Assembly (NCBI RefSeq): GCF_014750685.1
Contig: NZ_JAAXGE010000003.1
Span: 806,001 to 870,000, forward strand
Direction: 5' to 3'
Length of the DNA: 64,000 nt
Source: Bacteroides sp. GM023
GTDB taxonomy: Bacteria; Bacteroidota; Bacteroidia; Bacteroidales; Bacteroidaceae
A model generated the notes under the pieces. That model had not been told where the DNA came from, made no database searches, and was given only the letters and a program-made list of their open reading frames with translations. The translations under genes and the position numbers were made by a program. This document shows, one piece after another, positions 34,201-43,327 of the stretch (positions within the stretch are counted from its first letter, which is position 1; every line of letters starts with the position of its first letter).

Positions 34201-35405
34201 ATCATGAAATTACCTTTCAGATGAGTAGCTTCCGTAATCCAGGTTTTCCAACCTTCATTCAGTTCTGTGATTTGTCTGCGGTTCTTAGTTTCCGGTTTTG
34301 GAAAGCGAACAGCAGAACGCCCCATCGGTTTACTGGTAGCAACGGCGATGCCACGTTGCTCTGCATTATTCACCGCACAATAGAAATGATAAATCACTCC
34401 GTCATGTTTCACCACATAGCTTTTATGGGCAAACAATTCATCATAATTTTTAGAAGGAATAATCAAGTCAGCCCCTTTCCAGTCTGTCCAGTTCACTAAG
34501 TCATAGCTAGCGGCGAACGTATTGAATGCCTTATACTTGCGCGAAGGCTCAAAAGCGGAGAAATAGAACATCACATACACATCTCCCATCTTTTGGATAT
34601 GTGCGTCTCCTGTAATCGTTCCGTCCGCTTCGTGTGCAAAGACTGGATTTCCCGCATACCGCTTCCATGTCTTCATATCTTTGGAAAGAGCGATACCGAC
34701 ACGCTCTCCTTTCAAGTCCGTTTCAGGATGGCGACCGCCCGCATTGTAGAACATCACAAACGGTGCTCCCAATGTCTTGTCTTTATCCCAATAAACGATG
34801 CTTTTATATTGAGTCAGTTTCTCCCACCATTGCGCATCCTTATCATGGATACTCAAAATTGGTTTATCCAAAGCGTCCCATTCATGTGCAGTGGAAATAT
34901 CTCCTTTCGTTGATGCCAGGCCGACAAAAAGCGGAGCTTTCACAGCCTCGTAACCGGTACCCTCGCCACCAATATAAGTCATCCAGTGACGACCTTTGTA
35001 AGTTTGAAGTTCGTAGCTTCCACCCCACTCCATATCCGGCAATGCGGGAAAACCGCCACGCTGATTGCAATCCCATTTTCCATCCCGGAAAGAAAGGATA
35101 CGTCCCAAGGTACGCCATTCAAGCAAATTATCGCTCTCTGCTATCCAAGTCTCATACCCACGACCATCCATTCCGGTTTTACCGTTGTAGACAACGTAAG
35201 TCATCAGCCATTTATCTCCTTGCCGAAAGACGGTGGGACAATCAATCTTATGATAATTATCCGCCGGAGCAACGGCAAGCCCATACTTATAGGGTGTCTT
35301 CACCTCCTCGTAAATCTGTTCCATCCGTTCTTGCGGAACTTCACGTTGCGCAAATACGGACAGAGCAGTTGTAATACAGGAGATTGTCAGTAATAATCTT
35401 TTCAT
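31206..35405 (-). CDS. GH43-like beta-propeller / GH2 fusion enzyme with malectin-like domain
   Basis: 1399 residues with signal peptide (1-20). Residues about 25-365 form a five-bladed propeller glycosidase-like domain: candidate acids in KIDCPTVF and GDAHIQK, blades with YETWIAESDNLLEW. Residues about 385-1060 are a GH2 module: sugar-binding (GWKTWITEATH), Ig-like, barrel with NGVCEYEHQFG, acid/base GLQNEST (Glu773) and nucleophile LNGEYGAWR (Glu843). About 1075-1220 resemble malectin, and the last 130 residues look like a carbohydrate-binding jelly roll. Two catalytic modules in one chain suggest consecutive cuts on one side chain. It follows the GH67-like gene by 51 bp, across three 21-bp repeats. 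Module boundaries are approximate; substrates unknown. Confidence 0.87.
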   Translation of the reverse strand: MKRLLLTISCITTALSVFAQREVPQERMEQIYEEVKTPYKYGLAVAPADNYHKIDCPTVFRQGDKWLMTYVVYNGKTGMDGRGYETWIAESDNLLEWRTLGRILSFRDGKWDCNQRGGFPALPDMEWGGSYELQTYKGRHWMTYIGGEGTGYEAVKAPLFVGLASTKGDISTAHEWDALDKPILSIHDKDAQWWEKLTQYKSIVYWDKDKTLGAPFVMFYNAGGRHPETDLKGERVGIALSKDMKTWKRYAGNPVFAHEADGTITGDAHIQKMGDVYVMFYFSAFEPSRKYKAFNTFAASYDLVNWTDWKGADLIIPSKNYDELFAHKSYVVKHDGVIYHFYCAVNNAEQRGIAVATSKPMGRSAVRFPKPETKNRRQITELNEGWKTWITEATHLKGNFMMPAKTVNIPHNWDDYYGYRQLTHGNMHGTAMYVKDFTTDVKAGKRYFLRFEGVGTYATIQVNGQDFGCHPVGRTTLTLDVTDALKQGTNRLEVKAEHPEMIADMPWVCGGCSSEWGFSEGSQPLGIFRPVVLEATDEVRIEPFGVHIWNDEKAANVFIETEVRNYGKTAETIELVNKLSNADGKQVFRLVEKVTLAPGEMKLIRQQSPVEKPVLWDTENPYLYKLASMIKRDTKTTDEISTPFGIRTISWPVKRKDGDGRFYLNGKPVFINGVCEYEHQFGQSHAFSKEQVAARVKQIRAAGFNAFRDAHQPHHLDYQKYWDEEGVLFWTQLSAHVWYDTPEFRENFKKLLRQWVKERRNSPSVVMWGLQNESTLPREFAQECSEIIRELDPTARTMRVITTCNGGEGTDWNVIQNWSGTYGGDVTKYGRELSQSNQLLNGEYGAWRSIDLHTEPGDFEVNGIWSESRMCQLMETKIRLAEQAKDSVCGQFQWIYSSHDNPGRRQPDEAYRKIDKVGPFNYKGLTTPWEEPLDVYYMYRANYVPAAKDPMVYLVSHTWTNRFEKGRRRATIEAYSNCDSVLLYNDMTNEKATFLGRKKNNGTGTHFMWENRDIRYNILRAVGYYKGKPVAEDLIVLNGLEQAPGFEVLYQEEKPVLKGESGYNYVYRINCGGDDYIDSFGQLWLQDNTNYSHSWAENFKDLNPYLASQRTTNDPIRGTRDWKLFQYFRFGRHQLEYRFPVADGTYRIELYFIEPWHGTGGSASTDCEGLRIFDVAVNDSVVLDDLDIWAESGHDGVCKKVVYATVKGGILKIDFPEVKAGQALISGIAIASTDMNMKPTLFPASDWSWEKVSKEVMEKTPKELLPEDKNARVSVAYEAEAAILKGKYQKKEHRKQTGIFFGKGKGNSIEWNISTGLAQVYALRFKYMNTTGKPMPVRMKFIDSKGVILKEDILTFPETPDKWKMMSTTTGTFINAGHYKVVLSAENMEGLAFDALDIQ

Positions 35406-35412
35406 TATTCAA

Positions 35413-35465
35413 TATTGATAGAATATTATCCTATATTAATAGAACAGCATTCGATATTAATAGAA
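35413..35465. repeat. Three tandem 21-bp repeats between two glycosidase genes
   Basis: TATTGATAGAA at 35413, TATTAATAGAA at 35434 and 35455: exact 21-bp period. The last copy overlaps the final codons and stop of the GH67-like gene, the first lies 8 bp before the start of the fusion gene. Probably a small tandem duplication of a gene end; a role in translation or regulation is open. Confidence 0.6.
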
Positions 35466-38156
35466 TAGCCAATCCATTGTTTCTTCATCTCCGGCAAGTC
35501 CGGCATTACGGGACTTCATGTCCGAAGCGGTGAATCCCAGTACCTGAAGATACCCTTTCGGCAGCATCAATGTATGTTTTCCTGCCGGGAAACTATAAGC
35601 ATGTACATTAGCCAACGGCATTCCATTGATACGAACTGCATTGGTCAACACAGGCTCTGCCTGGCCGTAATCATTGGCTGAAGCATCAATCTCCAGTTTC
35701 GGTGCTTTCGCATACTTCTTTTGGTCGTCCTTGAAATAAGCAACTAACAGTTTCACAGGAGCATCCGTCTCGAAAGTAATGCTTGTTCCTTTCTCACGTT
35801 GCTCGTTTGCATTGAAACGGAAAGCCTTCATTCCTTTCAGTTCGGGAGCTATCGCTTCTATCTTGCCTGGAAGGTCAGTAAACAAAGATACACCTTCATC
35901 GACTTTTACACCCGGATAATTCGACATGAGTTTCACAACGGCAGGAGTCCAGGCGGTGATTTCCACAGTTTCAGCGACCGCATTGCTATTCTGTTTCTCT
36001 TTCAGCAAGACGAGATTAGCTTTAAAGTTCTCTAGCTCCTTTTCGTAATGTACCAATAATTCTTTCCACGTCTTGTTCTTGCCATCATCTCCACCGATAG
36101 GGATACGACGTTGTGCGGTCTGCATACTGTTTGCATACAAATAATGCTCGTCTGTCAACTCCACCAGTTTGCGATAATGCTCCAGGCTTTGCTCCATCAA
36201 CGGAATAGCTTCTTCCAGGTTTTTAATGTCTTTTCCCCATTGATAATCCAATACCAACTTCGCAGCTTTCACTTTCAGATTGAATGCGTACGCAAATTCA
36301 CGATAGCAATGCATATCATTCTGTAGACGTGCAAATTCATCTTTATTGGACGATACGGAAGCGGCTGCTTTGTCAATGGCTGCCACTGCCTTGTCACCAT
36401 GCTCTATTACCTGAGCCACAATATCCAATGGCATTTCACCTACATGAGGTTGTTTATTCCACTCTTTCTCTACATATTCAATCAACTTCTCCCCTTCCGG
36501 ACCGCAACTTTCATAGAATCCCGGATAGATAGTGTACTTATACGGATTGACAAGCTGGCTCATAAACATACCCAGCAACAATGTCTGACGATTTCCCTCT
36601 GTGATACCAAAACGGCGTAATAGCTTCGGAGCAATCTCCCCGCTTTCTTCGTAAGCTACACGAATGTTGCTTGCATTCTCATCGGATGTTCCGTAGAACT
36701 TACCCAACTGGTGATTCCAGTAACCCATTTCATCGGTACGGTCACGATGACAGTTCCATGCATACCGTCCCCATGTCTGATACCAAATCCAGTCACGATC
36801 CAACTGGAACTCACGTTCTCCATTCGGCAATTTGTCGGCAGTATAAGGCCAGTCCCAATAAGAAGCCTGCGGGTAAAGATGCAACGCATTAGCACCGTGT
36901 ACATTGTGCATGGCAGTGACAGCCTTCTGCACAAAATCCGGAGAGCCCCAACGGAACGGTTCCAAATTAGCCAAAATATGTACATTACTGATATGGATAG
37001 AACCAAGCGAACTCAAATCCGTATGAATCTTCGACCAGGGGCCGCGAGGCTCGTAAGTCGTCAATGACTCGCCGTTGTACTTATGCATGGTATAGAGATT
37101 CTTATATAATGGCAATGCAGCATCCATCACCAACTTACAATCCGTATCGTGCGCACGCAATAAGAGCGGTGGTTCGTCTGTACGACCCAATGCCTGCAAT
37201 CCGTCCTTCACTCCCGGAATAATGGTTTTTGTAAACCATTCCACGTCATCTTCCACCGTACACATCGCTTCGCCCAGGCAGACGAGTAATCCTACATTAG
37301 GATACTTCTCGATAAAGGCGGCAATACTCTTACGCGTATAATCGGCAATCAACGGAGTGATAGGACGGTTACGGTCTTGCGTCTTCAACCCGTAATGCTC
37401 TGCAAACGGCTTCGAAAGAATGATATTATAAAACATCTGTATCACGAAGATACCGCGTTTGTCTGCTTCTTCGGTCAGGAAAGAAAACATCTCCTCGTTC
37501 ATTTTGAACGTCTCCTCGTCCACTTCCAGCGCAAACGGATAATCTTCCAGTTTCACCAAAGACGCAAACGGATGCCCGTTCCAAAGATACAGTGAGTTCA
37601 TGCGGTTGGCAACCAACATATCCAAATATTTAATCCACTGCTCCTTGTCATAGAACCAGGGAAAACTTTCCGGTGTATACGGATATTCATATACGCCGTG
37701 TCCCGGCAAGTACGTCATTTTCTGTAATCCGACGCAAGCTCCGCGCAATACCATTTCGGGGCCGTCTTTTAGCTCGGCCGGGAAGTTCAGTTTCCCTTCA
37801 TTATCGTTCACACGGTCTATTAGTTCACGGCATCCGTAGATGACACCGCTTCCATCCCTGCCGGATACTTTGGTCAGGTTGCCTGCGGTCGTAATATGGA
37901 AGCCTTCTTTTTTCAGGGTTGTATCATTGACTTCCGTCAATAAGATTGTCTTGATTTCAGGGTCGGAGAATGTGGTGTCCCCCTGTTGCATCATTACCTG
38001 ATAACCGGCTTTATCCAAGGCAGTCTGTAACTGCTCCGCGCCGAACAATACGCGATTGGACGCATCCGGCGGAGTCATAATTTTCACGGTTTGCTTGCCA
38101 CACGCCACTAAGAGAAACGTGCATGCCGCAAACATGAATAATTTGGTATTTTTCAT
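35457..38156 (-). CDS. GH67/GH20-like TIM-barrel lipoprotein of unknown specificity
   Basis: 899 residues with lipobox LVAC (Cys19), so anchored in the envelope. Residues about 25-125 form an alpha/beta domain of the kind that precedes the barrels of GH20, GH67 and GH84 ([13 protein letters not shown]). About 135-480 look like a TIM barrel: [57 protein letters not shown], with several acidic candidates at strand ends. A helical segment and a C-terminal beta domain with [13 protein letters not shown] follow. I cannot assign a CAZy family. First gene of its operon, ahead of the GH43-like/GH2 fusion; copy C of the shared motif lies 48 bp upstream. Confidence 0.65.
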   Translation of the reverse strand: MKNTKLFMFAACTFLLVACGKQTVKIMTPPDASNRVLFGAEQLQTALDKAGYQVMMQQGDTTFSDPEIKTILLTEVNDTTLKKEGFHITTAGNLTKVSGRDGSGVIYGCRELIDRVNDNEGKLNFPAELKDGPEMVLRGACVGLQKMTYLPGHGVYEYPYTPESFPWFYDKEQWIKYLDMLVANRMNSLYLWNGHPFASLVKLEDYPFALEVDEETFKMNEEMFSFLTEEADKRGIFVIQMFYNIILSKPFAEHYGLKTQDRNRPITPLIADYTRKSIAAFIEKYPNVGLLVCLGEAMCTVEDDVEWFTKTIIPGVKDGLQALGRTDEPPLLLRAHDTDCKLVMDAALPLYKNLYTMHKYNGESLTTYEPRGPWSKIHTDLSSLGSIHISNVHILANLEPFRWGSPDFVQKAVTAMHNVHGANALHLYPQASYWDWPYTADKLPNGEREFQLDRDWIWYQTWGRYAWNCHRDRTDEMGYWNHQLGKFYGTSDENASNIRVAYEESGEIAPKLLRRFGITEGNRQTLLLGMFMSQLVNPYKYTIYPGFYESCGPEGEKLIEYVEKEWNKQPHVGEMPLDIVAQVIEHGDKAVAAIDKAAASVSSNKDEFARLQNDMHCYREFAYAFNLKVKAAKLVLDYQWGKDIKNLEEAIPLMEQSLEHYRKLVELTDEHYLYANSMQTAQRRIPIGGDDGKNKTWKELLVHYEKELENFKANLVLLKEKQNSNAVAETVEITAWTPAVVKLMSNYPGVKVDEGVSLFTDLPGKIEAIAPELKGMKAFRFNANEQREKGTSITFETDAPVKLLVAYFKDDQKKYAKAPKLEIDASANDYGQAEPVLTNAVRINGMPLANVHAYSFPAGKHTLMLPKGYLQVLGFTASDMKSRNAGLAGDEETMDWLFY

Positions 38157-38203
38157 TCTTCTGATATATATTATTAATTATATAAATTCAGTTCTTGTCT
38201 ATG

Positions 38204-38234
38204 AAGAAGACGAAATAAACCGCTGTTTGTACTC
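38204..38234 (-). promoter_or_regulatory. 31-bp shared motif, copy C (before the GH67-like gene)
   Basis: Minus strand: GAGTACAAA, variable block, TTTAT, then CGTCTT and TT; identical spacing to copies A and B. It lies between divergent genes but is closer to the GH67-like gene and in the same orientation to it as in the other two cases. Confidence 0.6.
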
Positions 38235-38322
38235 ATTCGTCTATTTTTCCACTATTCGATACCAGATTTCCATTTTCTCACCACAGGAGTATGCAAGCCC
38301 CTCATTATTTAAAAGTTATACT

Positions 38323-38330
38323 TATATTTG
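38323..38330 (+). promoter_or_regulatory. -7 box of the GAF/PAS kinase gene
   Basis: TATATTTG matches TAnnTTTG exactly, 47 bp before the ATG at 38377. A -33 element is not obvious. Confidence 0.5.
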
Positions 38331-38376
38331 CCAGCTAATCCCCCGAATCATAAACAGTAAACAAGGAACAAACAAT

Positions 38377-40809
38377 ATGAATGAACAATCAAATTTTGAC
38401 TATGACAAGTACCTTCAGATAGCACAAATGGCCAAAATGGGATGGTGGGAGTCAGATTTGAAAAATAAAGAATATATCTGCTCCGACTTTATTGTAGACT
38501 TGCTCGGTCTTGACAGTAATCGTATCAGTTTCACGGAGTTTCACCAAAGAATACGTGAAGACCACCGGTTGCGTCTTAAAAAAGAATATCTGTCTCTCTC
38601 GAATCTTGGAACTTATGAACAAATGTTTCCCATCCGGGCTAAAGGTGGTGAAAGATGGGTATATTCTAAAATCAGTTTCCAAAAACCGGATAACGAAGGA
38701 TATCGAAATATGATCGGTTATCTGCAATGTATAGACCGCCCTGTCGATCATTCAAATGAAAACATAGATTTCCTGCAAGTCAATAGTTTGCTTTACCAGC
38801 AGAACAGCATTTCATATTCATTGCTTGCTTTTTTGCAATCCGATGATGTACCACTGGTGATTAATAGAATATTAGGAGATATCCTTAAACAATTCGAGGG
38901 AGATCGCACCTATATTGTTGAAATAGATAGAAAAAAAAAGGTACAAAACTGCACATATGAAGCAACTGCGCAAGGAGTTTCCGAAGAACGGGAAAATCTG
39001 CAAAACGTACCATGGGATGCTTTTTCCTGGTGGGACAGCCAAATCTGTGAAAGGAAATCTATTATCTTGAATACATTGGACGATATGCCGCCGGAAGCTC
39101 AGGAATATCGCTATATGCTGGAAGAACAAAATATCAAGTCATTGATGGTTGTTCCGCTCCTATCCAAGGATCAAGTATGGGGATATATGGGCATTGACAT
39201 AGTGCAAACCGACCGTAGTTGGAGCAATGTCGACCATCAGTGGTTTTCTTCATTAGCCAATATTATCAGTATTTGCATAGAGCTGCGCAAATCGGAACTT
39301 CAGGCAAAGGAAGACCGCATGGCATTGGATAATAGTGAAAAGATTCTGAGAAATATCTATAAAAATCTTCCGGCAGGTATCGAACTATATGATAAAGAAG
39401 GCTATCTGATTGATACTAATGATAAAGAACTTGAGATATTCGGGCTTACCGACAAAAGTCAGGCATTGGGAGTCAACTTGTTCGATAATCCCAATATCCC
39501 GGAAGAAGTAAAGGAGAAGCTGAGAGCTAAAGAAGATGTGAATTTCTCAATCAATTATGATTTTTCGAAGATACACCGATATGTAGAGAGCCACAGAAAA
39601 GGAGTTATCAATCTCACTACGAAAGTGACTGCTCTATATGACTCCCAAAACCGGTTTATCAACTATCTGTTTATCAATATTGATACGACAGAAACCACCA
39701 ATGCATATACTAAGATACAGGAATTTGAGAATCTGTTTCTTCTGATCGGTGATTATGCCAAAGTGGGATTTGCCCATTTCAATGTGATGACAAGAGACGG
39801 ATATGCCCAGAATACATGGTACAGGAATCTAGGAGAAAAAGAAGGGATTCCCATGCCACAAGTTATCGGTGTGTATGCCCATGTAGTTCCCGAAGACCAG
39901 GCTGTTCTGAAGAAATTTGTGGGTGAGGTGAAAGAAGGAAAAACTACCAGCCTGCGCAAAGAAGTCCGCGTTTGCAGGGATAACGGCAAATATACATGGA
40001 CAAGCATCAATGTGATGGTCAAGGATTATCGTCCGCAGGATGGAATTATTGATATGCTGTGTATCAATTATGATATTACACCACTGAAGGAGACTGAACA
40101 GAAATTGATTATTGCCCGTGACAAGGCAGAGGAACTGGACCGTCTGAAATCGGCTTTCCTTGCTAATATGAGTCATGAAATCCGTACTCCACTCAATGCT
40201 ATTGTCGGTTTTTCCAGCCTGATGGCAGAGACGGACAGCAGGGACGAACGGCAGGAATATATCAAAATTGTGCAAGAGAATAATGAACTGCTCCTACAAC
40301 TGATATCGGACATTCTTGACCTTTCTAAAATAGAAGCCGGAACATTCAACTTTGTATATACTAATGTGGATGTAAACGAGACTTGTTCCGAAATTATCAA
40401 GTCGATGAGCATGAAAGTGAGTGATGATGTTGAAGTGATTTTTGAGAAGACGATGCCGGAATGTTATATCTACACTGATAAAAACAGATTTGTACAAGTG
40501 ATTAGTAACTTTATAAATAACGCACTGAAATTCACCCAACAAGGAAGCATTGTACTGGGATACGAACAAGTGTCACATCAAAGAATTAAATTCTATGTAC
40601 GCGATACGGGGCTTGGCATACCGGAGGATAAGCAAAAAAGTGTATTTGAGCGTTTTGTAAAACTGAATACTTTCATCCAGGGTACAGGTCTCGGACTTTC
40701 CATCTGTAAAAGTATCGTTTCGCAAATGGATGGAGAAATCGGCGTTGAATCAACCGAAGGAGTCGGTTCCTGCTTTTGGTTCACACATCCGTATCACGCT
40801 GCCGATTAA
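38377..40809 (+). CDS. Soluble GAF/PAS-domain histidine kinase
   Basis: 810 residues from the ATG at 38377. A longer frame from 38056 is rejected because it runs through the divergent gene's 5' end and the promoter box at 38323. No membrane helices. Order: PAS (about 10-115), GAF (about 135-305, [19 protein letters not shown]), PAS (about 315-440), PAS (about 445-570), HisKA with [19 protein letters not shown], HATPase_c with [27 protein letters not shown]. Like the kinase at 28628 it lacks receiver and output domains, and the two catalytic halves are closely similar. Divergent from the GH67-like operon, so a role in its control is possible but unproven. Confidence 0.9.
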   Translation: MNEQSNFDYDKYLQIAQMAKMGWWESDLKNKEYICSDFIVDLLGLDSNRISFTEFHQRIREDHRLRLKKEYLSLSNLGTYEQMFPIRAKGGERWVYSKISFQKPDNEGYRNMIGYLQCIDRPVDHSNENIDFLQVNSLLYQQNSISYSLLAFLQSDDVPLVINRILGDILKQFEGDRTYIVEIDRKKKVQNCTYEATAQGVSEERENLQNVPWDAFSWWDSQICERKSIILNTLDDMPPEAQEYRYMLEEQNIKSLMVVPLLSKDQVWGYMGIDIVQTDRSWSNVDHQWFSSLANIISICIELRKSELQAKEDRMALDNSEKILRNIYKNLPAGIELYDKEGYLIDTNDKELEIFGLTDKSQALGVNLFDNPNIPEEVKEKLRAKEDVNFSINYDFSKIHRYVESHRKGVINLTTKVTALYDSQNRFINYLFINIDTTETTNAYTKIQEFENLFLLIGDYAKVGFAHFNVMTRDGYAQNTWYRNLGEKEGIPMPQVIGVYAHVVPEDQAVLKKFVGEVKEGKTTSLRKEVRVCRDNGKYTWTSINVMVKDYRPQDGIIDMLCINYDITPLKETEQKLIIARDKAEELDRLKSAFLANMSHEIRTPLNAIVGFSSLMAETDSRDERQEYIKIVQENNELLLQLISDILDLSKIEAGTFNFVYTNVDVNETCSEIIKSMSMKVSDDVEVIFEKTMPECYIYTDKNRFVQVISNFINNALKFTQQGSIVLGYEQVSHQRIKFYVRDTGLGIPEDKQKSVFERFVKLNTFIQGTGLGLSICKSIVSQMDGEIGVESTEGVGSCFWFTHPYHAAD

Positions 40810-40845
40810 TTTAGATTCTGACTAAACTAGATTCAATATAGGGAC

Positions 40846-40890
40846 GGGCACTTTCTATAAATGGTTAGTACAAATTATTGAATAGTGCCC
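40846..40890. terminator. Possible first hairpin after the GAF/PAS kinase gene
   Basis: GGGCACT (40846-40852) pairs with AGTGCCC (40884-40890) across a 31-nt AT-rich loop. No T run follows, so it is weak on its own; the stronger terminator is at 40896-40924. Confidence 0.3.
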
Positions 40891-40895
40891 TACCT

Positions 40896-40924
40896 AAATC
40901 GGCTGCATTTTTTGCAGCCGATTT
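40896..40924. terminator. Bidirectional terminator, GAF/PAS kinase and CDGSH genes
   Basis: AAATCGGCTGCA (40896-40907) pairs perfectly with TGCAGCCGATTT (40913-40924) around five T. It lies between the convergent stop codons at 40809 and 40929 and is flanked by A/T runs. Confidence 0.85.
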
Positions 40925-40928
40925 CCTT

Positions 40929-41690
40929 TTACCATTCCCCTTTCCCTTTTTCTAATGGAATACCATCACAAAAATGCATACTGGCATGCGTTCCATCACA
41001 GAACGGTTTATTGGACGACTGCCCGCAACGGCACAAAGTCACCCTGTTTCTTATTTCATAACTTCTTCCGTCGGCTCCTTCGATACGGATGCCACCTTTC
41101 ACCCAAATAGGGCCGCTCACCTTGATACCCGGGTCTTCAATAATCCCGATAGCCGGTACGAAAGGTGGTTCAAATATCTCTTCTGTCTCTTTATCCCATA
41201 CGACTAATCTTCCTGCAGGACAGTGTCCGGCTTCCCGACGTACCAATTCGCGCTCTTCTTCCGTTTCAGCCCTTTCCACCAAATTCCATATCCGACCGCG
41301 TGCATCACAAAAACGGGCGAAAGCGCAGTACTTTTCATTATCGGCTAGTACCATGGCAGGTCCGTCTATTTCTTCTGCATCTTCCAATAAGGGACGATGA
41401 GGAGCTGTCTCCCTCGGATCCCAATCGGCATTTTTGTGTGAACCGTCACAAAATGGTTTATGCTTGGAATGGCCGCAACGGCACAAATGAACAGGATTCT
41501 CGGATGTCTCAAAATGTTTTCCTTTTTGATAGACCCAGGAAGAGCCTTCCGCATTCGGCATAATAATTTCCTGGTCAATAGGCGGATTACCATAAACGAA
41601 ATACGGGCCGTCAGCCATAATTTTAATGTAGAATTGTTCGGGTGCTTCCTTACTACCCTCTTCGATTGGAAATTCTTCTTTTTTAGTCAT
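40929..41690 (-). CDS. Double CDGSH iron-sulfur protein with divergent 4Fe-4S domain
   Basis: 253 residues, no signal peptide. Two CDGSH motifs are intact: CRCGHSKHKPFCDGSH (about residues 77-92) and CRCGQSSNKPFCDGTH (about 222-237). Each binds a [2Fe-2S] cluster with three Cys and one His. Between them CAFARFC and HCPAGRLVVWD resemble the divergent 4Fe-4S domain often fused to CDGSH proteins in bacteria. Such proteins are thought to carry electrons or clusters in the cytosol; the partner is unknown. Its coding strand is convergent with the GAF/PAS kinase and divergent from the acetyltransferase. Confidence 0.88.
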   Translation of the reverse strand: MTKKEEFPIEEGSKEAPEQFYIKIMADGPYFVYGNPPIDQEIIMPNAEGSSWVYQKGKHFETSENPVHLCRCGHSKHKPFCDGSHKNADWDPRETAPHRPLLEDAEEIDGPAMVLADNEKYCAFARFCDARGRIWNLVERAETEEERELVRREAGHCPAGRLVVWDKETEEIFEPPFVPAIGIIEDPGIKVSGPIWVKGGIRIEGADGRSYEIRNRVTLCRCGQSSNKPFCDGTHASMHFCDGIPLEKGKGEW

Positions 41691-41819
41691 AATGATACGC
41701 GTTAAAGAGTGAATTAATTACGTTAACCTTTATTACTAACACTGCGGTATTCAAAAAAGTTCTGGCAAATTCTTTGTTTATAAAATTTCAGACTATAAAG
41801 GTATATATGTAATCAATTC

Positions 41820-41853
41820 TTTGTAGATGAAAGGAAAAAGAATTGTACCTTTG
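41820..41853 (+). promoter_or_regulatory. Promoter of the GNAT acetyltransferase gene
   Basis: TTTG at 41820-41823 and TACCTTTG at 41846-41853 match the Bacteroidetes -33 and -7 elements with 22 bp between them. The ATG at 41874 follows at the right distance. Confidence 0.6.
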
Positions 41854-41873
41854 CAGACATTATTATCGTAATT

Positions 41874-42407
41874 ATGCAAAACTACATAGAAACACCCCGA
41901 CTGATTCTCCGCGACTGGAAAGAAGAAGACATTCCATTTTTTGCCCGTATGAATGCCGATCCTCATGTGATGGAATTTTTTCTCAATCCATTATCTCAGG
42001 AAGAGTCTTATGCTTTTTATCAGCGTATTCAAAAAGAGTTTCAAACCTGTGGCTTTGGTTTATATGCCGTAGAGCGTAAAGAAGATCATGCTTTTATGGG
42101 ATACACCGGATTACATCAGATTACATTTGATGTCGACTTTGCACCGGGCGTAGAAATTGGTTGGCGACTGGCACATGAATATTGGGGACATGGCTATGCT
42201 CCTGAAGCTGCAAATGCCTGCCTGAAATATACCCGCCAAAAGTTGGATATTAAAGAACTGTATTCGTTCACTTCTCTGCTGAATCTTCGTTCGGAACGTG
42301 TAATGCAAAAGATTGGAATGATACGTATGAAAGAATTTGACCATCCACTTGTTCCTGCTGAAAATCCTTTATTCAGGCATGTGGTTTATCATATAGGATT
42401 AAAATGA
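41874..42407 (+). CDS. GNAT-family N-acetyltransferase (RimJ/RimL-like)
   Basis: 177 residues. TPRLILRDWKEEDIPFF at the N-terminus and EIGWRLAHEYWGHGYAPEA in the middle are the beta-strand and acetyl-CoA pyrophosphate-binding signatures of the RimJ/RimL branch of GNAT enzymes; SFTSLLNLRSERVMQKIGM gives the closing motif. It transfers acetyl from acetyl-CoA to an amino group of a protein or small molecule; the substrate cannot be predicted. Monocistronic with a clear promoter. Confidence 0.9.
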   Translation: MQNYIETPRLILRDWKEEDIPFFARMNADPHVMEFFLNPLSQEESYAFYQRIQKEFQTCGFGLYAVERKEDHAFMGYTGLHQITFDVDFAPGVEIGWRLAHEYWGHGYAPEAANACLKYTRQKLDIKELYSFTSLLNLRSERVMQKIGMIRMKEFDHPLVPAENPLFRHVVYHIGLK

Positions 42408-42467
42408 GCATGATAGTTTATTTATTTGATACTTACAAAATTCAACGGTTTTTAAATTAGTCCTTCT

Positions 42468-42734
42468 TTATCTCATTAGAACAAACATCACCAGCCCGCA
42501 AATGATGATAAGTACTGATATGATTATAATGCCTATACGCACTCCGTTCTCCCCGAACCAGTCATGCATCACAGAAAGGAAGGCAAAAGGCTTATTCGAC
42601 TTTTGCCCCGTCATGTCCAATACCCATTTCCACCGACGGATAGCACCGACCAGTAATAAAACACCTGCTGCTACGAAAACAAGCCCTACATATTCTTTTG
42701 GCAGTTGAGCAAAAAAATCCTGTTCATTTTTCAT
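42468..42734 (-). CDS. Imm17-like small membrane immunity protein
   Basis: 88 residues with two transmembrane helices (about 15-34 and 65-87) joined by a basic loop of about 30 residues with FLSVMHDWFGENG. Size and pattern fit the immunity protein 17 family, which occurs near polymorphic or T6SS toxins in Bacteroidetes. It is the last of four small co-directional genes. No toxin is adjacent. Confidence 0.6.
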   Translation of the reverse strand: MKNEQDFFAQLPKEYVGLVFVAAGVLLLVGAIRRWKWVLDMTGQKSNKPFAFLSVMHDWFGENGVRIGIIIISVLIIICGLVMFVLMR

Positions 42735-42773
42735 CTTTTATAAGTTAGTTTGCATATAGGATATTATCATTCA

Positions 42774-43250
42774 TCATGCGCCCACCTCCAAAGTCAATTC
42801 TCGTACAGTGTTATTTTTCCATATAAAGTCAAAATAATCTTTCAAGTCATCCTTCCTGGCAAAAGTTATTTCCCAGCCATCACTAGTTGGTATAGCCGGA
42901 TTTATTGCTTCGGGATAAAATGTATCCTGCCAGGAAACATATATTTCTTCTTTGTGTGCCAACCGACTTTCGTTAGGCAACATACTATCCAATCGTGTAA
43001 TCATTGATTTCCAGTTTTGCAGCAGTGTCTGTAATTCCAATAATTGCTGCGCGAACGGAGCAGATGCATCCCCTTCTAACAGAATGACGGTTTCTTCTGA
43101 ATAGAAGGGTAATCGCACTGTGCCACCCCATGTATATTGTTTATCCTTCCACCAATTACAGACCTTACAGGTGAAGATACCCAAATCTTTCACCGCATAT
43201 TCTTTCTCTATTCCAACCAAGTCATTTACAAGTGTCTTAAATATTCCCAT
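42774..43250 (-). CDS. Hypothetical protein, DUF2262-like, candidate immunity protein
   Basis: 158 residues, no signal peptide. The first third reads VKDLGIFTCKVCNWW then WGGTVRLPFYSEETVILLEGD, a pattern like DUF2262-type proteins that are often found as immunity genes. The rest is helical and acidic at the end (WEITFARKDDLKDYFDF). The gene lies 40 bp upstream of the Imm17-like gene and 78 bp after the SUKH gene, in the same direction. Function is a guess from context. Confidence 0.5.
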   Translation of the reverse strand: MGIFKTLVNDLVGIEKEYAVKDLGIFTCKVCNWWKDKQYTWGGTVRLPFYSEETVILLEGDASAPFAQQLLELQTLLQNWKSMITRLDSMLPNESRLAHKEEIYVSWQDTFYPEAINPAIPTSDGWEITFARKDDLKDYFDFIWKNNTVRELTLEVGA

Positions 43251-43327
43251 TGTTTATGTGTTTTTGAATTTTAATAACGTCCGGTGGATAATCGACTATT
43301 AGGACGATTTATCCGCTTACTATAAAT

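Noticed and set aside
34634..35374. 246-codon open frame on the plus strand
   Set aside because: Antisense to the N-terminal propeller module of the GH43-like/GH2 fusion, which has clear domain motifs and a signal peptide.
38056..38376. Extended N-terminus of the GAF/PAS kinase
   Set aside because: It overlaps the divergent gene's coding start and the promoter box at 38323-38330.
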